DNA of 64,000 nt from Bacteroidales bacterium. Lineage in GTDB: Bacteria > Bacteroidota > Bacteroidia > Bacteroidales > UBA932. The notes beneath the pieces are model-generated. The model ran no database searches. It was not told where the DNA came from and worked only from the letters and a program-made list of their open reading frames with translations. Numbering within the stretch: position 1 is the first letter of the stretch; the number at the start of each line of letters is the position of its first letter. The position numbers and the translations under genes were made by a program. The stretch is from assembly GCA_017557535.1 (NCBI GenBank), contig JAFYYM010000034.1:59795-123794 (forward strand), written 5' to 3'. Positions 9,242 through 17,591 of this stretch are shown here, piece after piece.

Positions 9242-9247
9242 ACAGCC

Positions 9248-9916
9248 ATGAAAAAGATAATCACTATTTTGAGCCTTGTGGTCATTGCCTTCACGGCAGG
9301 AGCCCAGCCTGGCTATCGCCATGGACCATATCCCGGCAACAACAGAGGTTACGGTCACAACCAACGTGGTTATCATGACTCGAACCTCTATGGCGGAATC
9401 AAATTCGGAATCACGGCATCCCACATTACCGATGGCGCTTCAGAACCTGATGCCTCAGGAATCAAGTCCGGTATAACCACAGGACTGGCTGGCGGCTTCA
9501 TGATCAGTCCTTTCGCCACCTTCGAATCAGGCCTTTACTATGTCGAGAAAGGAGGAAGCGGACGGCAAGACGGAGATAAAGTCATCTGCAACCTCAATTA
9601 TCTTGAGATTCCTTTACTCTTGAAAATAAACATCTTTTCCGGCAACCGGGCAGTTATCCAACCCTACGCCGGAGCTTATCTGGGGCTTGGAGTAGGAGGA
9701 CAGATAAAGAACTATGGAACAAGAGTTTCCGGCAGTTCTTTCAACGATGCGGATTTCCGTCGAGGAGACAGCGGCTTAGCCATTGGATGCGGAATCACTT
9801 GGTCGGTCCTCCATGCCAATATCGGATACGAGTACGGTCTCACTGACATAAGCGACTCCGGCTTTGGTGACCGTCATAACCGTGCCCTGACGCTCACTGT
9901 CGGCCTCGCTTTCTAG
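9248..9916 (+). CDS. small outer-membrane beta-barrel protein
   Basis: A 222-residue protein with a Sec signal peptide (MKKIITILSLVVIAFTAGAQ), then a Gly/Tyr/His/Asn-rich linker (about 21-45) and alternating amphipathic strands ending in an aromatic residue (LTVGLAF), typical of outer-membrane barrels of the OMP_b-brl_2 type. The repeated GG.KFG, GGFMISPF and GCGITWSV segments look like transmembrane strands. Function is unknown; such proteins are usually porin-like or structural. It converges on purA, with stop codons overlapping by four bases. Confidence 0.75.
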   Translation: MKKIITILSLVVIAFTAGAQPGYRHGPYPGNNRGYGHNQRGYHDSNLYGGIKFGITASHITDGASEPDASGIKSGITTGLAGGFMISPFATFESGLYYVEKGGSGRQDGDKVICNLNYLEIPLLLKINIFSGNRAVIQPYAGAYLGLGVGGQIKNYGTRVSGSSFNDADFRRGDSGLAIGCGITWSVLHANIGYEYGLTDISDSGFGDRHNRALTLTVGLAF

Positions 9917-11181
9917 CGCTCGATCGTCGCTTCGCGGTCGGGACCGAGGGAGATGATGCTGACGGGGACGCCGATGTAATCCTCTATGAACTTGATATAG
10001 CTCTTGAACTCTTCAGGAAGCTCAGCTTCGGAACGCATACCGGTGAGATCCTTCTTCCAACCGGGAAACTCGGTGTAGACAGGCTCGACCTTGATGGCGA
10101 TGTCAAATGGGACCTCCTTAGTCTCAACACCGTTCACCTTGTATGAGGTGCAGACCTTGATCGTGTCGAAATCGTCCAGGCAGTCCGACTTCATCATGAT
10201 GAGGTCAGTCACACCGTCAATCATGGAAGTGTACTTCAATGCGACCAGGTCCAGCCAGCCGCAACGGCGGGGACGCCCAGTCACAGCACCGAACTCATGC
10301 CCGACGCGACGGAGAGTCTCCCCCGTCTCATCAAAAAGCTCGGTCGGGAACGGACCGCTTCCTACCCGTGTGCAATAGGCCTTGAATATTCCGAAAACCT
10401 TCCCGACCCTTGACGGAGCCAAACCAAGTCCGGTGCAGACCCCGCCGACAGTGGTGGAAGATGAAGTGACGAAAGGATATGACCCGAAGTCCACGTCGAG
10501 CATGGAACCCTGGGCACCCTCAGCGAGAATAGGCTTGTCTCCCTTCAGAAGACCATCCACAAAATACTCGCAATCCACGAGCTCAAACTCCTTCAGGAAC
10601 TCAGTGGCCTCCATCCATGCGGCCTCATCCCTATCCGGGTCGCACTCAAAGCCAAGATCCGCGAGAAGCCTGAGATGACGTCCCTTCAGCTTGGCGAAAC
10701 GCTCCTTGAAATCAGGGGCGAGGATATCCCCCACACGAAGACCGTGACGCCCTACTTTGTCGGTATAGGTCGGCCCGATCCCTTTGAGCGTGGAGCCTAT
10801 CTTGCCCTTGCCGGCAGCCGCCTCATAAGCGGCGTCCAGAAGCCTGTGGGTCGGAAGGATAAGGTGCGCTTTCTTGGATATCACAACCTTCTCTTTCGGA
10901 TTGACCCCCATGGCGGAAACGTTACCACATTCCTCCTGGAAGGTAACGGGATCCAAAACCACCCCGCTTCCGATGATATTGATTGAACCTTCACGGAATA
11001 TTCCGGAAGGAATGCTCCTCACCACGAAGCTTTTACCGTCGAAATGAAGGGAATGCCCGGCGTTAGGGCCACCCTGGAAGCGCGCCACGGCCGGATAGCG
11101 CCCGGCCAGAACGTCCACAATCTTGCCTTTCCCCTCGTCTCCCCACTGGAGGCCAAGGACAACGTCAAGTTTTGAGCTCAT
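9913..11181 (-). CDS. purA: adenylosuccinate synthetase
   Basis: A 422-residue GTP-dependent enzyme joining IMP and aspartate, the first step from IMP to AMP. The N-terminal GTP-binding and catalytic segment LGLQWGDEGKGKIVD contains the catalytic Asp; GGPNAGHSL supplies the catalytic His; GIGPTYTDK, EGAQGSMLDVDFG and VTGRPRRCGWLD are also present. Length is typical. It lies 36 bp downstream of ssb on the same strand, so it may share that transcript. Confidence 0.96.
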   Translation of the reverse strand: MSSKLDVVLGLQWGDEGKGKIVDVLAGRYPAVARFQGGPNAGHSLHFDGKSFVVRSIPSGIFREGSINIIGSGVVLDPVTFQEECGNVSAMGVNPKEKVVISKKAHLILPTHRLLDAAYEAAAGKGKIGSTLKGIGPTYTDKVGRHGLRVGDILAPDFKERFAKLKGRHLRLLADLGFECDPDRDEAAWMEATEFLKEFELVDCEYFVDGLLKGDKPILAEGAQGSMLDVDFGSYPFVTSSSTTVGGVCTGLGLAPSRVGKVFGIFKAYCTRVGSGPFPTELFDETGETLRRVGHEFGAVTGRPRRCGWLDLVALKYTSMIDGVTDLIMMKSDCLDDFDTIKVCTSYKVNGVETKEVPFDIAIKVEPVYTEFPGWKKDLTGMRSEAELPEEFKSYIKFIEDYIGVPVSIISLGPDREATIER

Positions 11182-11217
11182 ATCTTGCGAATAATTGTTA
11201 TAAAAGATTTCTGGATA

Positions 11218-11733
11218 TTAGAACGGAAGGTCGTCGGAAGGATTGTCATCGATGCCGATGTCTATCGGCTGCTGCGGAGGATTCTGTGGCTGCTGATAGG
11301 TAGGCTGCTGAGGTCTGGGTTGCTGATAGGCCGGCTGTGATTGAGGCTGCTGGTACGAAGGAGCGGCCTGACCACCGGGATTGTCATTCCTCTTTCCAAG
11401 AAGCTGGAGACTGTCAACCGCTACCTCGGTGGTGAACTTCTTGTTCCCGGTCTGGTCCGTCCACGAGCGAGTGCGAAGCTTGCCCTCAATGTAGACCTGG
11501 GTTCCCTTACGGATGAATTTTTCCGCCACATCGGCTGAATTCCTCCAGGCGACGATGTTGTGCCATTCCGTGTTCTCTCGAAGTTCTCCATTGCGGTCAC
11601 GATATCGTTCCGTAGTCGCGAGGGTGAACTGGGCCACCTTCGTCGCCCCTTGGCCGGGGTTGTTCCCATCAAGGTAACGTATCTCAGGGTCTTTTCCAAC
11701 GTTACCGATCAGCATTACTTTGTTCAGTGACAT
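11218..11733 (-). CDS. ssb: single-stranded DNA-binding protein
   Basis: A 171-residue SSB. The OB-fold occupies about residues 1-112 (MSLNKVMLIGNVGKDPEIRY, WHNIVAW, VYIEGKLRTRSW). A Gln/Pro/Tyr-rich linker of degenerate QQPQ/YQQP units (about 120-158) follows, then the acidic tip DDLPF that recruits DNA repair proteins. It protects ssDNA in replication, recombination and repair. It is preceded by a strong terminator, so it is transcribed separately from the upstream sigma-factor operon. Confidence 0.95.
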   Translation of the reverse strand: MSLNKVMLIGNVGKDPEIRYLDGNNPGQGATKVAQFTLATTERYRDRNGELRENTEWHNIVAWRNSADVAEKFIRKGTQVYIEGKLRTRSWTDQTGNKKFTTEVAVDSLQLLGKRNDNPGGQAAPSYQQPQSQPAYQQPRPQQPTYQQPQNPPQQPIDIGIDDNPSDDLPF

Positions 11734-11759
11734 AATGTGTTGGTTGTTTAGATATTAAT

Positions 11760-11800
11760 AAAAAAAACATAGGCTCGGCGAACTATCGCCAAAACCTATG
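11760..11800 (-). terminator. rho-independent terminator of the ECF sigma operon
   Basis: On the minus strand CATAGGTTTTGGCGA pairs with TCGCCGAGCCTATG (11800-11768) and is followed by eight T residues. It lies between the barrel gene at 11843 and ssb. Confidence 0.8.
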
Positions 11801-11842
11801 CAATTTAATGATTTTTCCCGAAAAAGGAAATACTTGGAGACG

Positions 11843-12637
11843 TCATTTTAATAGTGACAGTGCGACCCCAACAGACCAGGTGCTAAACTCGGACCAGTAT
11901 TTCCTATCCATCACATTCATCGGGGAGTATCTGCCATAGACACTGACATCCCGCAGGTTCAGCTGGACCATGGCATCAACGGTGACCAGATTACAGTGAA
12001 CATACTTGTATTTATCCTTCCGCTTGTCCCCGTCAATGGTGTACTTGTTGATGATTGAGCTTGACACGTTGAAATTCACGACAGGTCCAAGAGTGACCCC
12101 GTATCCCTTTCCGAAGCCAAGGCTGTAGAGCAACGGCATGTTAACGTTGAATATAGTCAACCTGGAGATCCTCGGGATGGCGCCATCCTTGAACCGGCCG
12201 ATAGTGATGCCCCCATCCTCTGTCATTTTCATCGCCTTGTTGCCGGTGATGCCGTAATTCTTGAAACCGATCCCGGGTCCATAGGTGAAAGAGTGGCGCC
12301 CCTTAGTGTGGGATAATGGCAAGAAGCCCCAGAATTCCAACGAGTTCTGCGGGCTGAAGCCCAAAGCGTCACTAGACTCGGAGACCAATACTCCAGCGCC
12401 GATGCTCCCGATGTCTGCCGCCCTCGGTCGCCTCACTTTCCTGTAGAAAGGGATGTCGAAGTCAAGGTGACCTTCTCCTTTTTGTCTCTCCCGCTTCTTG
12501 CTGATGACTTCCTGGAGCGAGTCTCTTTCCGCCACAGCCCTGTCTCTTTTCGCCATAATACTCTCTATCGTTTCCTGGGCTGAAAGGGTAGTAACCCCAA
12601 CAGCAAACGCCAGAACCGCTATAATTGTTTTTCTCAT
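11843..12637 (-). CDS. outer-membrane barrel-like protein with N-terminal coiled coil
   Basis: A 264-residue exported protein. The signal peptide is MRKTIIAVLAFAVGVTTLSAQ. It is followed by a charged helical segment (about 22-55, rich in R, E, K) and then beta-strand-rich sequence ending in WSVGVALSLLK, consistent with an outer-membrane barrel. I do not recognise a named family. It is the last gene of the ECF sigma, one-TM partner, periplasmic protein operon and ends at a strong terminator, so it is probably a target or sensor component of that system. Confidence 0.55.
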   Translation of the reverse strand: MRKTIIAVLAFAVGVTTLSAQETIESIMAKRDRAVAERDSLQEVISKKRERQKGEGHLDFDIPFYRKVRRPRAADIGSIGAGVLVSESSDALGFSPQNSLEFWGFLPLSHTKGRHSFTYGPGIGFKNYGITGNKAMKMTEDGGITIGRFKDGAIPRISRLTIFNVNMPLLYSLGFGKGYGVTLGPVVNFNVSSSIINKYTIDGDKRKDKYKYVHCNLVTVDAMVQLNLRDVSVYGRYSPMNVMDRKYWSEFSTWSVGVALSLLK

Positions 12638-12652
12638 CTCGTTTCCTCCCTG

Positions 12653-13102
12653 TTATCTATGTTTGAATATTACCTTAAGATCCCTGGCAGTTGCCTTTCC
12701 CGTCATGTAAACTACTGTGACATATCTACTTCCACCAGAGGATTCCTTGACTTGATAGCCCACATACTTGTTTTTGCCATTGTTCGAGGCGAAGCGCATC
12801 AAGGCATAGACCAGCTCGCCATTCTCCGAATCCATTTCCTTCTCCACGGCCATGAGGGCATCCCCTTCGAGCCAGGAGACTATCCTGCGGATTTCCCCGT
12901 CCGAGGCCTGGAGCCTGACGCTGCGGAAAAAGTCAAGATTGTAGGGCTTGAGTTCCCTTCCGGTTACAAGAGATTCGGTGATCCTTGATTTGGGAACGAA
13001 ACCGCCGTTGAAAAGGCTGTCGATTTGTAATCCCTCCTGGGCCCTGGCGCTGAACGAGAGGGCCAGGAAGGCGCTTAAGGTTATGAGTAAAATCTTTTTC
13101 AT
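12653..13102 (-). CDS. periplasmic protein of the ECF sigma operon (DUF6108-like)
   Basis: A 149-residue exported protein. I start at ATG 13102 (MKKILLITL) because the longer frame overlaps the upstream gene and lacks a signal at its start. Signal peptide to about residue 21 (SARAQ), then one compact domain with PKSRITESLVTGREL and FFRSVRLQ. It resembles small Bacteroidales proteins grouped as DUF6108, a tentative recollection. Function unknown; the location suggests an envelope-stress role. Confidence 0.55.
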   Translation of the reverse strand: MKKILLITLSAFLALSFSARAQEGLQIDSLFNGGFVPKSRITESLVTGRELKPYNLDFFRSVRLQASDGEIRRIVSWLEGDALMAVEKEMDSENGELVYALMRFASNNGKNKYVGYQVKESSGGSRYVTVVYMTGKATARDLKVIFKHR

Positions 13103-13106
13103 GAGA

Positions 13107-13544
13107 TCATCTGTCAAAAAAATCATTCAGTAATTCTTCCATGTCTGTCCTGTCGGAGAGCAGGTCGGCCAGAATGTTGTCGACGTCGTTCATTACAACC
13201 TCCTTGTCGGTAATCTTTTGCCCGCCTACAAACGAGACACAGATGTTTTCCTTGTTATATATACTCACCCCGAGGGTGATGATTATTGTCAGGCTGGCGG
13301 CGATAGCGGTAATCCGTGGCCATAGAATCCTCTGGTGCCGAACACTCCCATGGGAAGTGAGATCCTTCGCAGCATTCAGGGTGACAGAGCGTCCGGTGGC
13401 AAAGTACCCCATGACGGCCCGAACCTCATCATATTCAGTGTTTTGGCCTTCCTCTGATGACAAGAATACCTTCAGGACAGTCTCCTCTTCTTGCGAGAGA
13501 GTCCCCTCGAAATAGCCTTCTATCAATTCATTAGTATTATTCAT
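13107..13544 (-). CDS. one-TM partner of the ECF sigma factor (probable anti-sigma-like protein)
   Basis: A 145-residue protein with an acidic cytosolic N-terminus (NELIEGYFEGTLSQEEE), one transmembrane helix near residues 77-96 (ITAIAASLTIIITLGVSIY) and a short extracytoplasmic C-terminus rich in Asp. The start overlaps the sigma gene by 8 bp, implying coupled, stoichiometric synthesis. N-terminal motifs of the YFEGTLS type occur in Bacteroidota proteins encoded beside ECF sigma factors. An anti-sigma role is inferred from topology and neighbourhood, not from a known zinc motif. Confidence 0.6.
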   Translation of the reverse strand: MNNTNELIEGYFEGTLSQEEETVLKVFLSSEEGQNTEYDEVRAVMGYFATGRSVTLNAAKDLTSHGSVRHQRILWPRITAIAASLTIIITLGVSIYNKENICVSFVGGQKITDKEVVMNDVDNILADLLSDRTDMEELLNDFFDR

Positions 13545-13995
13545 AATCTTCCCTGAATTTCTCCCTTAATAGTTTCCTTGCCCTTGAAGCCTGCATCCGG
13601 ACAGCAGCCGGAGCCATGCCTAGCTCATCCGCTATATTCTCAAAAGTCATCCCCTCATACTCATGCATCCTGATAATCTCTTTCTGTGTCGTTGACAATT
13701 CCATATCAACAGATGCCTCGACCATTCTGAACAAAGACTCCATTTCACCACAGGAGCCTCCCTCATCCACAACAACAATCCCATCCAATGCGACCGTCTT
13801 CCCCCTCTTGGACCTCCTGTATTCGTCAATCTCGATGTTCCTTCCGGTCTTTGACAGCAAACCGACAGCCTCTTTAAGGCTCGCAGCCTTGTACTTCCTT
13901 CCCCAGAGGCGGCAGAAAGCCTCTTGGAGGGCGTCTTCCGCCTTCCATCTATCCTTCAACGACAAAAACGCCTCTGTCAGGAAATCCTTCGCCAT
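13537..13995 (-). CDS. ECF-type RNA polymerase sigma factor
   Basis: A 152-residue sigma-70 family protein (ATG at 13995; a TTG precedes it). Region 2 contains AEDALQEAFCRLWGRKY, matching the DxxQE..F.r.w pattern. Region 4 contains LSTTQKEIIRMHEYEGMTFENIADEL followed by the helix-turn-helix GMAPAAVRMQASRARKLL. It is the first gene of a four-gene operon with its one-TM partner and two exported proteins, and probably controls the operon itself. Confidence 0.85.
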   Translation of the reverse strand: MAKDFLTEAFLSLKDRWKAEDALQEAFCRLWGRKYKAASLKEAVGLLSKTGRNIEIDEYRRSKRGKTVALDGIVVVDEGGSCGEMESLFRMVEASVDMELSTTQKEIIRMHEYEGMTFENIADELGMAPAAVRMQASRARKLLREKFREDYE

Positions 13996-14044
13996 CAATT
14001 CCGGTTCTCTACTCTAATAAACGAAAAAGGAATGAAAATGTAAC

Positions 14045-14080
14045 AAAAAAATGCATAGCCAATATAGCTACGCATTTTTT
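14045..14080 (-). terminator. terminator of the Dcu-type carrier gene
   Basis: AAAAAATGCATAGC pairs with GCTACGCATTTTTT around a short AT-rich loop, with one mismatch. On the minus strand it ends in a T-run about 30 bp after the carrier stop codon. It could also work on the plus strand. Confidence 0.7.
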
Positions 14081-14107
14081 ATAAGATATTGTAAATCAAC
14101 AATTTTT

Positions 14108-15460
14108 CTACAACCCAGCGAAATAGCCCGGGAAGAGGACTGTGGTCATCAAGTATCCCACAACTGTGGCGACGATCACGCTAATCAGTCCCGGCATCAT
14201 GAAACTGTGGTTTAAAAGGTATTTTCCGATCACTGTGGTACCAGTCCGGTCGAAGTTGACCGTGGCGATATCCGAAGGATAGTTCGGGATGAAGAAGTAC
14301 CCGTAAACACTCGGAAGGACACCTAGAAGCACAGGCCCGGGAATGCCCAACGAATAAGCCAGAGGCAGCATAGCGACTACAACGGCACCCTGGGAATTGA
14401 TCAGCACTGAGACCAGGAAGAACACCAGGGCTATGGACCAAGGATATTGGGTCACGATTCCGGTCAGCATCTCCTTGATCTGATCCATATAGTTGCCGAA
14501 ATAGGTGTCAGCCATCCATGCGATACCATAAATCGCCACCACGGCAACCATTCCGGATCTCCACACGGCACCGGCGGCAGCCTTCTTAAGATCGACCTTA
14601 CAGAGCATTATCATCAAGGCAGATGCGCAGAGCATAATGATCTGGATGGCGATATTCATTTTGGGCAGTTTGGCGAGAGCCTCCTTGCTCAAAAACATCT
14701 GGCAGAACGCCAGACCGACGATGACCAAGATAGCGAACAGGAAGATGTAGACCGCGAGCTTGGATTTCTTGTCGATAACCTTGTCAAGGGTGGTGGCGTC
14801 ACTTCCATAGACATAGTTCTTGACAGCCGGATCTGAGATCCTCTTCTGGAAATCGGGATCCTTGTCAAGATCCTTACCTCTACGGTATGATGCCAAAGCC
14901 GCGAACAGAAGGCCAATAATGCAGGCCGGTATGGTGACCATTAACACCTGAGGAATCGATACCCCATAACCGTTGCTGTTGGAAATCGTGACGAAAGCCA
15001 CGACGGCGGCGGCGATCGGTGAACAAGTGATACCCACCTGGGAAGCGACCGAGGCCACACCGCAAGGACGTTCGGGACGAATGTCTTTCTTTATGGCAAT
15101 ATCCACGATGATAGGCATCAGTGTATAGACCACATGGCCGGTGCCAACGAGAACGGTAAGGAAGAATGTGGTGAGAGGAGCGAGGATCGTGATACGGTCC
15201 GGATGCTTCCTCAAGAGCTTTTCCGCCATCTGAATCAGCCAGTCCATACCACCGGAAGCCTGGAGGACTCCAGCGCAGGTGACTGCCGCGATGATGATGT
15301 AGATGACGTCTGTTGGAGGCGTTCCGGGCTTCATCCCGAAACCGAAGACCAGGATAGCCAGACCGATTCCGGAAATCGCGCCAAGGGCAAGGCTGCCGTA
15401 CCTGGAGCCCACATACAGGGCCGCGAGTACGATCAGCAGCTGGATTATCATTAATGCCAT
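14108..15460 (-). CDS. anaerobic C4-dicarboxylate transporter, DcuA/DcuB family
   Basis: A 450-residue polytopic membrane protein with about 11-12 hydrophobic segments. The start (MALMIIQLLIVLAALYVGSR), GMKPGTPPTDVI, EKLLRKHPDRITILAPLTT, SQVGITCSPIAAAVVAF and IPNYPSDIATVNFDRTGTT match the DcuA/DcuB pattern. These carriers exchange fumarate, malate or aspartate for succinate during anaerobic fumarate respiration, fitting a succinate-producing Bacteroidales. DcuA and DcuB cannot be told apart here. It lies 36 bp downstream of the TlpA-like gene and ends at its own terminator. Confidence 0.9.
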   Translation of the reverse strand: MALMIIQLLIVLAALYVGSRYGSLALGAISGIGLAILVFGFGMKPGTPPTDVIYIIIAAVTCAGVLQASGGMDWLIQMAEKLLRKHPDRITILAPLTTFFLTVLVGTGHVVYTLMPIIVDIAIKKDIRPERPCGVASVASQVGITCSPIAAAVVAFVTISNSNGYGVSIPQVLMVTIPACIIGLLFAALASYRRGKDLDKDPDFQKRISDPAVKNYVYGSDATTLDKVIDKKSKLAVYIFLFAILVIVGLAFCQMFLSKEALAKLPKMNIAIQIIMLCASALMIMLCKVDLKKAAAGAVWRSGMVAVVAIYGIAWMADTYFGNYMDQIKEMLTGIVTQYPWSIALVFFLVSVLINSQGAVVVAMLPLAYSLGIPGPVLLGVLPSVYGYFFIPNYPSDIATVNFDRTGTTVIGKYLLNHSFMMPGLISVIVATVVGYLMTTVLFPGYFAGL

Positions 15461-15496
15461 ATCGTGTTATTTTGTGGTTATATTATTGGAAATCTG

Positions 15497-16609
15497 TTAT
15501 TTCAGCTTAGCCGCTATGGTTGAGCGAAGCTCTTTCTCGGAGGATAATGTCTCAGGCGACAGAGTCCCGTTATCAATCAAATAAGCGACTGGAAGTCCTC
15601 TTGAGATATTATATAATCCAACAGCGGGACAAGCGGCGCCCAAGCCGTCGCAGACATTGACCCAAGGCAGGGCCTGGCTCTTGACAGCGCTTGCCCAGAC
15701 GCCTTTGTCAGTGTCAAGGGATATTGAATAAATCTCAAGGCCTTTAGGGTTATATGCCTTGTAAAGGGGTAGTAAGACATCCTGGTTGAACATCTTCTGG
15801 GCGGCGTCGGCGGCCTGCCAGAAATAAACCAGAATCAACTTCGAATCCAAGTCACTGATCTTCACCTTTTTCCCGTCGATTGAAGGCAACTCGGCATCCG
15901 GGAAACCAGCCTCATTGGCAACGCTCAACCTCTGCTGAAGAGACAGGAGATTGAATCTCTTCTCAGTCTCGTTTCCAAGAACGGAGACATATTTGGAATC
16001 AGGATAAACTTTCGCCAGGGAGTCATGAACATTCTTGAAATGGACAGCATCCGTAGCCTGTCCGAACACCGGGAAATCGTCATTGATCTTCTGATAAAGC
16101 ACAGGGATTGAAGTCAAAGACTTGCAGTTATCCATGATGTACTTGACCCTGGAGCGGTAATACTCCACATATTTCCTTGATGCGGCGGGACCATCCTCAG
16201 CCTCAACCGAGGAAGTGAAGTCCTTCATGAAAGCAGCGAAATCATCCTCGACTTTCTTGAGTTTGGCACTCTCCTCCGAACCCTCCACGGTGTAGTTCCC
16301 GTTAGCCTCAGAGACAACCTTGACTTTATCGCCACTCTGCAAAAGGAGGGATGCCACCTTGGTGTCACCATCGTAGATATACACGAACTCCGGCTGTCCC
16401 TCAGCAACTTCCATCTTGTATGAATATGACCCGTCAGAACCTGTTTTCACAGTGTCCAGCACAGTCATGGATCCGCCCGCAAGTTTCTTGAAAACAACTT
16501 TCGAATCCGGCGAACTGGCGAGAGTACCCTCAACTTGAGCCTTCTCCGTACATGAGACAGCGGCCGCCAGAATGGCCGCCGCCGCTATAATCATTTTATA
16601 ATTTCTCAT
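15497..16609 (-). CDS. TlpA-like lipoprotein lacking the CXXC motif
   Basis: A 370-residue lipoprotein (signal ending AAAVSC). The N-terminal part (about 25-125) resembles the beta-rich DUF4369 domain found before thioredoxin domains in Bacteroidota. The middle is helical. The C-terminal thioredoxin-like domain starts at FPDAELPSIDGKKVKISDLDSK. At the usual redox site the sequence reads YFWQAADAAQKMF, with no CXXC, so it is unlikely to be an oxidoreductase. The start overlaps the HIT gene by 14 bp; a second Met five codons later is possible. It belongs to the greA-HIT operon. Confidence 0.75.
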   Translation of the reverse strand: MRNYKMIIAAAAILAAAVSCTEKAQVEGTLASSPDSKVVFKKLAGGSMTVLDTVKTGSDGSYSYKMEVAEGQPEFVYIYDGDTKVASLLLQSGDKVKVVSEANGNYTVEGSEESAKLKKVEDDFAAFMKDFTSSVEAEDGPAASRKYVEYYRSRVKYIMDNCKSLTSIPVLYQKINDDFPVFGQATDAVHFKNVHDSLAKVYPDSKYVSVLGNETEKRFNLLSLQQRLSVANEAGFPDAELPSIDGKKVKISDLDSKLILVYFWQAADAAQKMFNQDVLLPLYKAYNPKGLEIYSISLDTDKGVWASAVKSQALPWVNVCDGLGAACPAVGLYNISRGLPVAYLIDNGTLSPETLSSEKELRSTIAAKLK

Positions 16610-17000
16610 ATTCCTGGAATATTCTTTCAGCTATTGCCTTATTCTCCTCCGGGGTGAGGTGGAGCTTCTCCTTCCTGAAATCCATGTCAGCCTCGCTCTG
16701 GAGCGGCACGAGATGGATGTGAGTGTGAGGAACTTCCATCCCAAGCACCGCGACTCCAACCCTCTTACAAGGGACTGCCGCCTTGATCGCGAGAGCGACC
16801 TTCCGGGCGAAAGCCCATAGGCCTTCGTACGTCTTGGGATCGAGGTTGAAGATATAGTCGTCCTCAACGTTCCTCGGGATCACGAGAGTGTGCCCCGGAG
16901 CCATCGGGTTGATGTCAAGGAAAGCGTAGAAGTCCTCGCTCTCCGCCACCTTAAAGGACGGGATCTCCCCCGCCGCTATCTTGGAGAATATAGTGGCCAT
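16596..17000 (-). CDS. HIT-family nucleotide hydrolase/transferase
   Basis: A 134-residue HIT protein. The histidine triad is HTHIHLVPL near the C-terminal third, preceded by FLDINPMAPGHTLVIPRN, which forms the nucleotide pocket. HINT-branch members hydrolyse AMP-N-linked substrates such as AMP-lysine; the physiological substrate here is unknown. The gene sits 5 bp after greA and overlaps the TlpA-like gene. A greA-HIT pair is frequent in Bacteroidota genomes. Confidence 0.93.
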   Translation of the reverse strand: MATIFSKIAAGEIPSFKVAESEDFYAFLDINPMAPGHTLVIPRNVEDDYIFNLDPKTYEGLWAFARKVALAIKAAVPCKRVGVAVLGMEVPHTHIHLVPLQSEADMDFRKEKLHLTPEENKAIAERIFQEYEKL

Positions 17001-17005
17001 GTCTT

Positions 17006-17476
17006 TTAGATTGAAATATCGAGTATCTTGAACTTGATCACACCAGAAGGCACCTTCGCCTCGACCACATCTCCCTTGGAGTGGCCTAAGAGAGCCTTGG
17101 CTATAGGGGTCGTGGCAGCAAGCTTGCCATGGGCGAAATCAGCTTCCGTCTCCCCGACAATCGTGAACTCCATGACTTGTTTCATGGACATGTTCTCGAC
17201 CTTTACCTTGTTCAACATCTGCACTTTCTCAGTGCTCACCTGCGACTCGTCAATGACCTTGGCGTTAGCCACAAGATCCTTAAGCTTCGCGATCTTGACC
17301 TCAAGAAGTCCCTGGGCTTCACGTGCCGCGTCATACTCGGCGTTTTCCGAAAGGTCTCCCTTCTCCCTCGCCTCAGCTATCGCGGCGGAAATGACAGGAC
17401 GCTGGGCAAGCGCCTCTGCCAGATCTTTCTTCAATTTGTCCAACCCTTCCTGGGTCATGTAATGGATATCTGCCAT
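17006..17476 (-). CDS. greA: transcription elongation factor GreA
   Basis: A 156-residue protein that stimulates transcript cleavage by backtracked RNA polymerase. The N-terminal coiled coil (MTQEGLDKLKKDLAEALA, EAREKGDLSENAEYDAAREA) carries the two acidic residues at its tip (GDLSENAEYDAA). The C-terminal FKBP-like domain includes GETEADF, TPIAKALLGHSKGDV and FKILDI. I start at ATG 17476 (MADIHYMTQE); six further codons upstream are open but not family-like. It heads the greA-HIT-TlpA-like operon with its own promoter. Confidence 0.95.
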   Translation of the reverse strand: MADIHYMTQEGLDKLKKDLAEALAQRPVISAAIAEAREKGDLSENAEYDAAREAQGLLEVKIAKLKDLVANAKVIDESQVSTEKVQMLNKVKVENMSMKQVMEFTIVGETEADFAHGKLAATTPIAKALLGHSKGDVVEAKVPSGVIKFKILDISI

Positions 17477-17549
17477 AATTCTATGTATATTCAATTCGTA
17501 TAAACTGAACGGAGTCCCGCCAGATTGGCGAAACCCTGTCCATCAGTCG

Positions 17550-17582
17550 CAAATATAGCAAAAAAAATAACAACTCCGCAAA
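17550..17582 (-). promoter_or_regulatory. promoter of the greA operon
   Basis: On the minus strand TTTG (17582-17579), a 21-bp spacer rich in T, then TATATTTG (17557-17550), an exact -7 consensus. The predicted leader to the greA ATG is about 65 nt. Confidence 0.6.
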
Positions 17583-17591
17583 AACACAAAC

